Positions 1-6,391 are shown, counted from the stretch's first letter. The stretch is DNA of 10,885 bases from Deltaproteobacteria bacterium (GCA_030596405.1 JAUVKB010000060.1:1-10885), one strand, 5' to 3'. Notes: generated by a model from the sequence alone, not told the origin. A program made the numbers and translations.

Positions 1-298
1 AAAGCGTGAAAGTTGAATCAACATATCCATATCCTGCAGAGTGCCTCTGTATGGTAAGATACTGCGGAGTGACAGAAGCAACTGACGGTGTAATTATATG
101 GAGGTACAGATAACCGCCGATGGTTGTATCGGCTCCTGTAAACAAAACGTGACCAACCGCACTTCCTCCAACCGATATGGAATAGGAACCTTTGTCAATA
201 CTTAATGATGCACACATAGCGTCTTGGCCCAAACAAAAAATGAAAAATAGGAATACAACACAAGTTGCCAGTAGAACCCGCATTATTTTATTGCACAT
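1..298 (-). CDS. Secreted protein of unknown function, N-terminal part (runs off left edge)
   Basis: An open frame on the minus strand runs from an ATG at 298 to the window edge (99 full codons, no stop). A strong ribosome-binding site (AAGGAGG, complement of 304-310) lies 5 nt before the ATG, which fixes the start. The first ~25 residues form a signal peptide: MCNKIMRVLLATC, then a hydrophobic core VVFLFFIFCLG, with likely cleavage after a small residue near CLGQDAMCA. There is no good lipobox, so I expect export by signal peptidase I. The mature part begins SLSIDKGSYSISVGGS and is rich in Gly, Ser, Thr, Val and Ile with alternating hydrophobic residues. That suggests a beta-rich, possibly Ig-like extracytoplasmic domain, but I recognise no family. 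It is divergent from the TetR regulator and may share its control region. Confidence 0.75.
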   Translation of the reverse strand, partial: MCNKIMRVLLATCVVFLFFIFCLGQDAMCASLSIDKGSYSISVGGSAVGHVLFTGADTTIGGYLYLHIITPSVASVTPQYLTIQRHSAGYGYVDSTFTL

Positions 299-359
299 AT
301 TAACCTCCTTCTTTCATGGTTTGTGACAAATCGCCATTTTTTAAATAAAATTGTGAATC

Positions 360-374
360 AACACCCAAGGTGTT
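360..374. promoter_or_regulatory. Inverted repeat, candidate operator 1
   Basis: AACACC-CAA-GGTGTT is a perfect 6-bp inverted repeat around a 3-base centre. The right arm continues into TATATT, giving GTGTTATAT at 370-378. The same 9-mer occurs inverted in the second repeat at 458-466. Two related dyads between a TetR-family gene and a divergent gene fit the usual arrangement of TetR operators. Binding is inferred. Confidence 0.4.
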
Positions 375-457
375 ATATTAATTATTTATAATGTGGCTCC
401 ATAGAAAGTGCTTGAATATTACAGCAAGATACATTATGAGTGACAGGTTTAAAAAAA

Positions 458-475
458 ATATAACACACGTTATAT
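458..475. promoter_or_regulatory. Inverted repeat, candidate operator 2
   Basis: ATATAAC-ACAC-GTTATAT is a perfect 7-bp inverted repeat with a 4-base centre (18 bp in all). Its left half, ATATAACAC, is the reverse complement of GTGTTATAT at 370-378. The length and symmetry match a site for a dimeric TetR-type repressor, and it sits upstream of that regulator's gene. Autoregulation is the simplest reading but is inferred. Confidence 0.42.
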
Positions 476-579
476 GAATGTCAATATTACATTGTCTTCT
501 GTTCAGGGTAACCGCATTTATAAAAAATGCCATGCAGAGGCACAGATGAAACGGATTATGGTATATTGCAAATATTTTC

Positions 580-608
580 TTGACTAAACATGTTAAAATA
601 AATATTAC
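580..608 (+). promoter_or_regulatory. Possible sigma-70-type promoter of the TetR gene
   Basis: TTGACT (580-585) is 5/6 to the -35 consensus. It is followed after 17 bp by TATTAC (603-608), only 4/6 to the -10 consensus. A start of transcription near 615 would give a leader of about 28 nt before the ATG at 643. The TTG of this -35 box has no ribosome-binding site and is unlikely to be a start codon. Confidence 0.3.
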
Positions 609-626
609 TCAAAAAAATAAATATTA
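595..626 (+). repeat. 13-bp direct repeat pair, 19-bp period
   Basis: AAAATAAATATTA occurs at 595-607 and again at 614-626. The copies overlap the putative promoter and leader of the TetR gene. Being pure A/T, this may be chance in an AT-rich spacer, or an extra regulator contact site. Confidence 0.45.
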
Positions 627-642
627 TTCAGAGATGGGAATT

Positions 643-1287
643 ATGGGTATTCAGGAAAGAAGAGAAAGAGAAAAACGAATCAGACGGCAGCAAATAATGG
701 TCGCTGCAAAAAATGTATTTTCCGACAAGGGTTTCAACAGAACAACAATGGAAGACATCGCAAATAGAGCAGAGCTTAGCCCCGGCACGCTATATCTTTA
801 TTTTAAAAATAAAGAAGAACTATACGCTTCATTGTCAATAGACATAATGGAATATCTTGTCGAAAGGCTCGAAAATCTTCTTGGGCAAAACGATTTAGGC
901 ATGGGCCCTGAGCAAAAGGTGGATGCCTTAATGGATGTTCTGTTTAATGTTTATGAACATGATCCATTATTAATAATCAATGTTTTTCATCTCCAATCGA
1001 GCGAAACTTTGAAAAACCTGTCTCCAGAACTTTTGTCAGAGATAGAAAACATTTCCCGCAGGGCGATCGGAGCGTTTGTAAAAATATATATAGAAGGAAG
1101 AGATAAAGGCATCTTTATAGACAAACATCCTATTGCCCTTGCCGATATACTGTGGTCATTGTTTTCAGGCGTGCTTCTCTGGGAAGAAAGCAAAAAAATT
1201 ATCAATAAAGATAAAGATTTTATTGAAGAAACTCTAAGAATAGCTTTTGAAGTATTTATCCGGGGACTAAAAAAAACAGACGGATAA
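643..1287 (+). CDS. TetR/AcrR-family transcriptional regulator
   Basis: DNA-binding repressor-type regulator of 214 residues, typical TetR length. The N-terminal helix-turn-helix spans about residues 15-62: QQIMVAAKNVFSDKGF, then TTMEDIANRAELSPGTLYLYF, with the recognition helix around SPGTLYLYFKNKEEL. The C-terminal two thirds are alpha-helical and variable, as expected for a ligand-binding and dimerisation domain; the ligand cannot be read from sequence. I chose ATG 643 because the family normally starts close to this point and a weak GGGA motif precedes it. ATG 634 and TTG 580 are in-frame alternatives. The gene is divergent from the secreted-protein gene and 221 bases before the permease. 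Targets could be itself, the leftward gene or the transport/cbi operon; the inverted repeats upstream favour autoregulation. The family is certain, the regulon is not. Confidence 0.93.
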   Translation: MGIQERREREKRIRRQQIMVAAKNVFSDKGFNRTTMEDIANRAELSPGTLYLYFKNKEELYASLSIDIMEYLVERLENLLGQNDLGMGPEQKVDALMDVLFNVYEHDPLLIINVFHLQSSETLKNLSPELLSEIENISRRAIGAFVKIYIEGRDKGIFIDKHPIALADILWSLFSGVLLWEESKKIINKDKDFIEETLRIAFEVFIRGLKKTDG

Positions 1288-1297
1288 CTCTGTTTTT
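1272..1297 (+). terminator. Possible weak terminator hairpin after the TetR gene
   Basis: AAAAACAGA (1272-1280) and TCTGTTTTT (1289-1297) form a 9-bp inverted repeat around an 8-base loop that contains the TetR stop codon. Only two pairs are G-C. The A-run and T-run make it roughly symmetrical, so it could act on both strands, but its stability is low. Confidence 0.35.
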
Positions 1298-1376
1298 GTG
1301 TTGGGCTTTTAGGTTGTATTCAGACAGGTCAGGGTTAAAATACTTTTAATATATGTCTCTAATTACAATTTAGACC

Positions 1377-1406
1377 TTAATTTGTAAAAACTATCAACTT
1401 CTTCAT
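1377..1406 (-). other. Orphan start: strong ribosome-binding site plus 9-codon frame
   Basis: On the minus strand AGGAGG (complement of 1413-1418) lies 6 nt before ATG 1406, opening the frame MKKLIVFTN followed by a stop. The signal is as good as that of any real gene in the window and the peptide begins like a signal peptide, but the frame ends at once. It could be the degraded start of a lost leftward gene, a tiny leader peptide, or chance. Confidence 0.3.
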
Positions 1407-1445
1407 TTTGCACCTCCTGATTGCTCAGAAGCACACCTTAACATA

Positions 1446-1473
1446 TTGTCTCATTTTGGTTGTCTCATTTTGG
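1446..1473 (+). repeat. Tandem duplication of a 14-bp unit upstream of the permease
   Basis: TTGTCTCATTTTGG occurs twice head-to-tail (1446-1459 and 1460-1473) with no mismatch, ending 35 bases before the permease ATG. It could be a repeated regulator site or a replication-slippage duplication. It could also be a fragment of an insertion-sequence end, since some families such as IS21 carry repeated TGT-starting units at their termini. No transposase is present. Confidence 0.7.
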
Positions 1474-1508
1474 GGCTCACTATATTTTAATTTGGCGACC
1501 ATCCGCAA

Positions 1509-2594
1509 ATGGCTTTAAACAGACTAAGCAAAACAATCAGAAGCTCAACCTGCGTGCATATGATTTTACTGGCAATTTTTCTGTTTACAGCTATTATTAT
1601 ATCATCAGGATTAGGTTATATCAGTATAAATTTTACAGACGTTTTCAAAATCATTGTTTCCAGAATTACCGGAAACAGAGATTTGCTTGAAGGAATGAAC
1701 AAAATATTTCTTGTGGTGGTTCTTGATGTGCGTTTGCCAAGAATTTTAACCGCTGCCATTGTAGGCGCCGGATTATCTATATCAGGGACAGTATTTCAGG
1801 GGATACTCTTAAACCCTCTGGCGGACCCTTACACTCTGGGAGTATCCGCAGGAGCGGCTTTTGGCGCCTCGATTGCTATTTTGTTCAACATCAACCTTTT
1901 TGCGTTTGCCGGCCTTTCATCCTGTTCAGTGCCTGTTTTTGCGTTTGCCGGAGCCGTTGCGACCCTTTTTTTTGTTGTTTTCCTTGCCTCTTCAAACAGC
2001 TCCGCAACAAGGCCGGGGCTCTCTTCCAACAACCTGATCCTTTCCGGCATTATTGTTGCAGCCATATTGTCCGCCGGAATCAGTTTTTTGAAATATCTGG
2101 CAGATGAGCAAGTGTCTATTATAATCTTCTGGCTGATGGGAAGTTTTGCATCGAGTGGATGGCCGGATGTTCAACTGACCCTGCTGTTTGTATGCGCAGG
2201 TTTTTTAGTATCAATTTTCTTTGCCAGAGATCTCAATCTAATCTCTTTGGGTGACAGGACAGCTTCCTCGCTGGGCGTGGACACAAAAAAGGTGACATTG
2301 GCGCTTCTTGTAACAGCTTCTCTTATTGCGGCAGCCTGCGTCTCTGTTTCCGGTATTATCGGTTTTGTGGGCCTTCTGGTTCCGCACATGATAAGAGCTG
2401 TGACCGGGCCTGACAACCGGCGACTTATCCCTGTTTCCATGATGGCCGGCGCTATTCTTCTTTTATGTGCGGATACGATTACAAGGGCTGTTTTACCATC
2501 AGAGATACCCATCGGGGTCCTTACGGCTATGATAGGAGGACCTTTTTTCTGCTATATCTTCAAAAAACGGCAAATGTCCGGTACCGGAATATGA
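1509..2594 (+). CDS. FecCD/BtuC-type ABC transporter permease (iron chelate or corrinoid uptake)
   Basis: Inner-membrane permease of 361 residues, slightly longer than E. coli BtuC (326). The family works as a homodimer of about ten helices per chain, moving metal chelates or cobalamin from the periplasm. Family motifs run in order: RLPRIL (75-80), GAGLSISGTVFQGILLNPLA (87-106) leading into DPYTLGVSAGAAFGA, the WLMGSF segment (208-213), the coupling region GIIGFVGLLVPHMIR (282-296), and LPSEIPIGVLTAMIGGPFF (329-347). The first transmembrane helix is at about 18-36. ATG 1509 is the first start after an in-frame stop at 1488, but no clear ribosome-binding site precedes it; M18 is an alternative that also lacks one. 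The ATPase follows after 1 nt, then the binding protein, cbiA and cbiC. Family is certain; cargo (cobalamin, cobalt or iron chelate) is inferred from the neighbours. Confidence 0.93.
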   Translation: MALNRLSKTIRSSTCVHMILLAIFLFTAIIISSGLGYISINFTDVFKIIVSRITGNRDLLEGMNKIFLVVVLDVRLPRILTAAIVGAGLSISGTVFQGILLNPLADPYTLGVSAGAAFGASIAILFNINLFAFAGLSSCSVPVFAFAGAVATLFFVVFLASSNSSATRPGLSSNNLILSGIIVAAILSAGISFLKYLADEQVSIIIFWLMGSFASSGWPDVQLTLLFVCAGFLVSIFFARDLNLISLGDRTASSLGVDTKKVTLALLVTASLIAAACVSVSGIIGFVGLLVPHMIRAVTGPDNRRLIPVSMMAGAILLLCADTITRAVLPSEIPIGVLTAMIGGPFFCYIFKKRQMSGTGI

Positions 2595-2595
2595 A

Positions 2596-3369
2596 ATGGG
2601 TTTCAAGATAAAAGAAATATCGTTTTCATATGGAGATAATAAGGTAATCGATAATGTTTCACTCCATCTTGAACCAGGCCGGTTTTACGGAATCATAGGT
2701 CCAAACGGCTGCGGCAAATCGACTTTTCTGGATCTCTTGTCAGGGCATAGCAAGCCCGCAGAAGGCTCTGTTTTTTTCATGGGGCAAGACCTGGCAAAAT
2801 ATTCAAAAAAATCATTATCAAGATTAATAGCCCTGGTTCCGCAAAATTTTTATATTAATTTTTCATTTACTGCCAAAGAAATAGTATTGATGGGAAGATA
2901 TCCCCATATCCCGAGATTTTCAGCGCCATCTCCGCAGGACATGGAAATAGTTAATGATATAATGACAAAAACAGGAATTTCTCAGTTTAAAAGCAGATTT
3001 ATTACAGAATTGAGCGGGGGCGAAAGACAAAGGGTTGTCTTTGCCAGAGCTCTTGCTCAGGATACGCGTGTGCTGATTCTGGATGAAGCTACATCTAATT
3101 TTGACATAAACTATTCCATCAGGATGCTGAACCTGGCCGCGCAGGGCGTTGAAAATAACGGCAAGACCGTTATCGCAGTTTTGCAGGAGATTAACCTTGC
3201 GGCAATTTTTTGTGACTACTTGATCTTTATCAAAAATGGACGTATTGCAGCTTACGGGAAAACCGACGAGATTTTAAGTGAAAGCACAATAAAATCGGTT
3301 TTTAATGTTAATGCAAAAGTTTATCAGGAGATTTATTCAAATTCAAAGCAGGTGGTCTTTAGGAGGTAA
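2596..3369 (+). CDS. ABC transporter ATP-binding protein of the FecE/BtuD type
   Basis: Cytoplasmic ATPase of 257 residues (E. coli BtuD 249) that powers the permease encoded just upstream. Visible motifs: Walker A GPNGCGKST (35-43), Q-loop Q83 in LVPQNF, signature LSGGERQ (139-145), Walker B VLILDEA (159-165) with catalytic Glu164, and D-loop SNFD (167-170). The switch region reads VIAVLQEINLAA. Relatives usually have LHDLNLA, so the conserved switch histidine is replaced by Gln197 (codon CAG, 3184-3186). This may slow or alter ATP hydrolysis; the rest of the domain looks intact, so I do not call it dead. The start lies 1 nt after the permease stop with only a weak ribosome-binding site, which implies translational coupling. 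The last two codons (Arg-Arg, AGGAGG) double as the ribosome-binding site of the next gene. Confidence 0.95.
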   Translation: MGFKIKEISFSYGDNKVIDNVSLHLEPGRFYGIIGPNGCGKSTFLDLLSGHSKPAEGSVFFMGQDLAKYSKKSLSRLIALVPQNFYINFSFTAKEIVLMGRYPHIPRFSAPSPQDMEIVNDIMTKTGISQFKSRFITELSGGERQRVVFARALAQDTRVLILDEATSNFDINYSIRMLNLAAQGVENNGKTVIAVLQEINLAAIFCDYLIFIKNGRIAAYGKTDEILSESTIKSVFNVNAKVYQEIYSNSKQVVFRR

Positions 3370-3370
3370 A

Positions 3371-4348
3371 TTGTTTTCAACCTTTTTGTATATTTTATTG
3401 CTGCTTGCAGGAATATTGCTGAACATTTCCGGTCTGTCTTATGCGTCTTCTTTTTGTATTAAGGGTGATAGTTTAATAATAGATCAGTCCGGCAGAAAAA
3501 TTGTTGTTAACAAGCCTTTTAAACGGATTATATCACTTTATGCCGCGCATACGGAGAATCTTTTTTCTCTTGATCTTGATGAGGAGATTATCGGAGTTGC
3601 AAGAAATGAGGTATATCCTGAAAAGGCCTTGTTAAAGCCTGTATTCTCATATCATGATGGCCCTGAAAAATTTTTAGCTGCCGCGCCGGACATTCTGCTT
3701 ATCAGACCGATGATCGACCGCGGGTATCCTCAATTAATGCAAAGGCTGGAGCAAAACGGAATTAGAATCTTTTCCATCCAGCCTACAACTATAGACGAGA
3801 TGTTCGTTTATTGGAAAATTTTAGGAATTTTAACAGGGAAAAAAGAAAAGGCCTCAGAGATAACCGCGCATTTCAAACAGAGTGTCACTATGTTTAAGGA
3901 TGTAACAAAACAGATCAAGAATAAAAAAAGGGTCTATTTTGAAGCCATACATAAAAAAATGAAAACTTTTTCTTTAAATTCCATGGCTATGTTTGCGTTA
4001 GAAACAGCAGGCGGCATAAATATAGCAAAAGATGCAAAACAGGTAAGAAATACCAATATTGCCGCATACGGCAAGGAAAAAATACTCTCCCATGCATCTG
4101 AAATCGATGTGTTTCTGGCGCAATACGGCGCAATGAACAGACCTTCGGTATCCTTGATTAAAAATGAACCGGGGTTTTCCCTGATAAAAGCAGTCCAGAC
4201 CGGAGAAATTTATATTATTGATGAAATGATAGTTTGCAGGCCCACATTAAGACTCCTTAACGGAGCTTATGAAATCGGCAGGATACTCTATCCCGATTAT
4301 TTTAACAAAGATATTGAAACGGCAATAAAAACAGGTGGTTGCTATTAA
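3371..4348 (+). CDS. Periplasmic substrate-binding protein of the BtuF/FepB type
   Basis: Binding protein of 325 residues that captures the cargo of the ABC importer. I start it at TTG 3371, because AGGAGG (3361-3366) sits 4 nt before it and the product then begins with a clean signal peptide: MFSTFLYILLLLAGILLNI, then SGLSYA, with cleavage expected before SSF. An upstream ATG at 3305 is open in the same frame but would add 22 residues that overlap the ATPase gene and spoil the signal peptide. The mature protein has the cluster A-2 layout: lobe 1 from DQSGRKIVVNKPFKRIISL with AAAPDILLIRP; a long linker helix near YWKILGILTGKKEKASEI; lobe 2 with KKRVYFEAIHK, ALETAGGINIA and VFLAQYGA. There is no lipobox, so it should be soluble in the periplasm. 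The gene overlaps cbiA by 14 nt. Substrate is undetermined; corrinoid or cobalt complex is favoured by context. Confidence 0.88.
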   Translation: MFSTFLYILLLLAGILLNISGLSYASSFCIKGDSLIIDQSGRKIVVNKPFKRIISLYAAHTENLFSLDLDEEIIGVARNEVYPEKALLKPVFSYHDGPEKFLAAAPDILLIRPMIDRGYPQLMQRLEQNGIRIFSIQPTTIDEMFVYWKILGILTGKKEKASEITAHFKQSVTMFKDVTKQIKNKKRVYFEAIHKKMKTFSLNSMAMFALETAGGINIAKDAKQVRNTNIAAYGKEKILSHASEIDVFLAQYGAMNRPSVSLIKNEPGFSLIKAVQTGEIYIIDEMIVCRPTLRLLNGAYEIGRILYPDYFNKDIETAIKTGGCY

Positions 4349-5750
4349 AGGAGTTGTAATAGCCGGAACGAGCAGCGGCTGCGGAAAAACAACCGTAACA
4401 TTAGCGCTTATGTCAGCCTTGTCCCGGCAGGGATTAAGTATAGCGCCATTTAAGGTTGGCCCTGATTTTATAGATCCGGGGCACCACGGCAGAATTACCG
4501 GCAAGATCAGCAGGAATCTGGACGGATGGATGCTGCCCAAAGAATATAACCTTGCCTGTTTCAGAAAACATGGCGCAAATGCAGACCTGGCAATTGTGGA
4601 AGGGGTCATGGGACTGTTTGACGGTTATGACGGTAAAACAGAAGCCGGTTCAACCGCTCAGATGGCCAAATGGACAGGCCTCCCTGTTATCCTGGTTGTA
4701 AATGCAAAAAGCATGGCCAGAAGCGCGGCAGCTTTAGTGCAGGGTTTTGAAAAATTTGATAAAGATCTTTTATTTGCCGGTGTTATCTTTAATAATATCG
4801 GAAGTGAACGGCATCTTGTATATCTGCGCGAAGCTTTGGAGAATAATGTTGATATGCCCTGTCTGGGCGGCATTATTCGGGATGAAGAGATAACTATACC
4901 TGAAAGGCACCTTGGTCTTTTTACTGACAATGACCATCCCCTGTCAGACAAAAATAGAGAAAAACTGGCTGATTTGATTGAAAAGAGCATAGACGTTCAA
5001 TATCTGCTCAAGATTCTGCCTGATATACCGGCAGACTCAAGGGTTGATAAAGAGGATACGGAAACATCTGAAAAATGCGTTAAGATCGGAGTTGCCAGAG
5101 ATAATGCATTCTGTTTCTATTACCAGGATAACCTTGATATGCTGCAGGCAAATGGGGCGGACCTTGTTTTTTTTTCTCCCATTAATGACAGGCATTTGCC
5201 CGGCAACCTGGACGGCCTCTACTTTGGAGGAGGTTATCCTGAATTGTTTGCAAGGGACTTATCGGAAAATGCAAATCTTGCGGCTCAAATCAGGGAAAAG
5301 AGTATTAATGGCATGCCGATTTACGGAGAATGCGGCGGATTTATGTATCTTTGCAGTAAAATTTATGCTCAAGATGGAAATGAATATACCATGTCAGGCT
5401 GCTTTCCCTTTACAACAAGAATGTTTACAAGGTTAAAAGCCTTAGGATATCGCGAGATTACATTATCACAGGATACTATTATCGGCCGGGCGGGGAAAAA
5501 AATAAAAGGGCATGAATTCCATTATTCTGAAACAGATGATCTTTTAATGGATATAAACATAGAAAATGTTTATAAGGCCGCCGACAGAACCGGGCAGGAT
5601 AAAACATTAAAAGGTTACAGGATAAATAATACTCTGGGGAGTTATTGTCATCTGCATTTTGGCTCCTCTCCTGATGCGGCAAAAATATTTGTAGAGGTTT
5701 GCAGAGCCTATAATGATCGTAAAAGGATAAAAATAGATGAAACCATCTGA
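4335..5750 (+). CDS. cbiA: Cobyrinate a,c-diamide synthase
   Basis: Amidates the a and c carboxylates of cobyrinic acid in cobalamin synthesis, using ATP and glutamine. The 471 residues match the family (Salmonella CbiA about 459). The N-terminal synthetase domain has P-loop GTSSGCGKTT (11-20), FKVGPDFIDPGHH (39-51) and VEGVMGLFDGYDG (88-100). The C-terminal class I-like glutamine amidotransferase domain has GLYFGGGYPELFA (294-306), the nucleophile motif YGECGG with Cys333, GHEFHYSE (392-399) and SYCHLHFGS with His439/His441. It starts at GTG 4335 inside the binding-protein gene (14-nt overlap); no good ribosome-binding site is visible, so coupling to the upstream gene is likely. It overlaps cbiC by the same length. 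The related CfbB (nickel-sirohydrochlorin amidase) is possible by homology, but the cbiC neighbour argues for B12. Confidence 0.95.
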   Translation: MVAIKGVVIAGTSSGCGKTTVTLALMSALSRQGLSIAPFKVGPDFIDPGHHGRITGKISRNLDGWMLPKEYNLACFRKHGANADLAIVEGVMGLFDGYDGKTEAGSTAQMAKWTGLPVILVVNAKSMARSAAALVQGFEKFDKDLLFAGVIFNNIGSERHLVYLREALENNVDMPCLGGIIRDEEITIPERHLGLFTDNDHPLSDKNREKLADLIEKSIDVQYLLKILPDIPADSRVDKEDTETSEKCVKIGVARDNAFCFYYQDNLDMLQANGADLVFFSPINDRHLPGNLDGLYFGGGYPELFARDLSENANLAAQIREKSINGMPIYGECGGFMYLCSKIYAQDGNEYTMSGCFPFTTRMFTRLKALGYREITLSQDTIIGRAGKKIKGHEFHYSETDDLLMDINIENVYKAADRTGQDKTLKGYRINNTLGSYCHLHFGSSPDAAKIFVEVCRAYNDRKRIKIDETI

Positions 5751-6369
5751 TATTGAAGCCTTAAGCTTTAAAATAATCGACAAGGAAGCGGGTGAACATA
5801 ATTTTTCACAAAAAGAATGGTCCATAGTCCGCCGAATGATTCATACTTCCGCCGACTTTGAATATATGCAAACAGTCCGTTTCCATCATAAAGCCGTTAA
5901 AGCCGGTATAAAGGCTATTATACAGGGAAAAACAATAATAACAGACACCCGAATGGCCATGTCCGGTATCAGCAAAAAAAAACTGGATTGCTTTAATGTA
6001 AAGGTAAAATGCCTGATCAGCGATGCTGAAGTTGAAAAAAAGGCTTTTGAGGAAGAAACAACCAGGGCGCATGCGGCAGTCGATGCGGCGGTTTCCGATA
6101 TGGACGGCGGCATATATGTTATAGGGAATGCCCCGACTGCGCTTTTGCGTCTTATAGAACTTGTTAAAACAGGAAAGGCTGCTCCTGCGCTTATTATAGG
6201 CCTGCCGGTAGGATTTGTAAATGCAGCCGAATCAAAGGCTGCGCTTATAGAGACAGATTATCCTTACATTACAAATGTCGGCCGCAAGGGCGGTTCAAAC
6301 ATAGCTGCCAGCGTAGTTAACGCTCTTGCAAATATAGCAAGAGGAGAACATGAAACAATTCTATGTTGA
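5737..6369 (+). CDS. cbiC: Precorrin-8X / cobalt-precorrin-8 methylmutase
   Basis: Moves the methyl group from C-11 to C-12 of (cobalt-)precorrin-8, giving (hydrogeno)cobyrinic acid, the substrate of the upstream CbiA. Length is 210 residues, the same as Salmonella CbiC. Family motifs: IHTSADFE (35-42) with the catalytic histidine His36, ITDTRMAMSGI (68-78), VIGNAPTALL (128-137), GLPVGFVNAAESK (155-167) and GRKGGSNIAASVVNAL (182-197). The protein looks complete and active. AAAGGAT about 10 nt before ATG 5737 is a fair ribosome-binding site, and the gene overlaps cbiA by 14 nt. The early ring-methylation genes that normally accompany it (cbiD, E, F, G, H, L, T) are not in this window. The end of the gene carries the start signal of another frame, suggesting the operon once continued. 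Confidence 0.95.
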   Translation: MKPSDIEALSFKIIDKEAGEHNFSQKEWSIVRRMIHTSADFEYMQTVRFHHKAVKAGIKAIIQGKTIITDTRMAMSGISKKKLDCFNVKVKCLISDAEVEKKAFEEETTRAHAAVDAAVSDMDGGIYVIGNAPTALLRLIELVKTGKAAPALIIGLPVGFVNAAESKAALIETDYPYITNVGRKGGSNIAASVVNALANIARGEHETILC

Positions 6370-6391
6370 TATTTTCAATATAGTACATTAA
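6350..6391 (+). pseudogene. Possible ghost start of a lost downstream cob gene (13 codons)
   Basis: A purine-rich GAGGAG stretch (6341-6346) precedes ATG 6350, which opens a frame MKQFYVDIFNIVH and then stops at 6389-6391. The start overlaps the last codons of cbiC, the same coupling style as the preceding gene pairs. MKQFYV resembles the first beta strand of cobalamin-ring methyltransferases (CbiL/CbiF type), which normally goes on into a GxGPGDPEL motif; here it runs into AT-rich DNA. Alternatives are a leader peptide or coincidence. Confidence 0.35.

Larger units (their letters stand above)
299..642. other. AT-rich divergent intergenic region
   Basis: This 344-base spacer separates the minus-strand secreted-protein gene from the TetR gene. 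It holds the ribosome-binding site of the leftward gene, two inverted repeats (360-374 and 458-475), a possible rightward promoter (580-608) and a 13-bp direct repeat (595-626). I found no convincing coding frame or RNA gene in it. I could not place a clear -10/-35 pair for the leftward gene. Confidence 0.6.

Noticed and set aside
580..642. Longer TetR protein starting at TTG 580
   Set aside because: No ribosome-binding site, an A/T-driven Lys/Asn/Ile-rich extension unlike the family, and the TTG overlaps a plausible -35 box.
1288..1508. Cobalamin riboswitch before the transport/cbi operon
   Set aside because: The spacer was read for the B12-box and conserved core of the cobalamin riboswitch, given the downstream genes, and nothing resembling them is present. 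A covariance-model search would settle it.
1460..1690. 76-residue + strand frame overlapping the permease start
   Set aside because: It overlaps the permease in another frame, has no ribosome-binding site and no recognisable features.
3305..3370. Binding protein starting at ATG 3305
   Set aside because: It would overlap the ATPase by 65 bases and put a charged 22-residue stretch before the signal peptide; TTG 3371 has the strong ribosome-binding site.
5044..5436. 130-residue frame inside cbiA
   Set aside because: It is an out-of-frame shadow of the amidotransferase domain of CbiA; the cbiA frame has all catalytic motifs.
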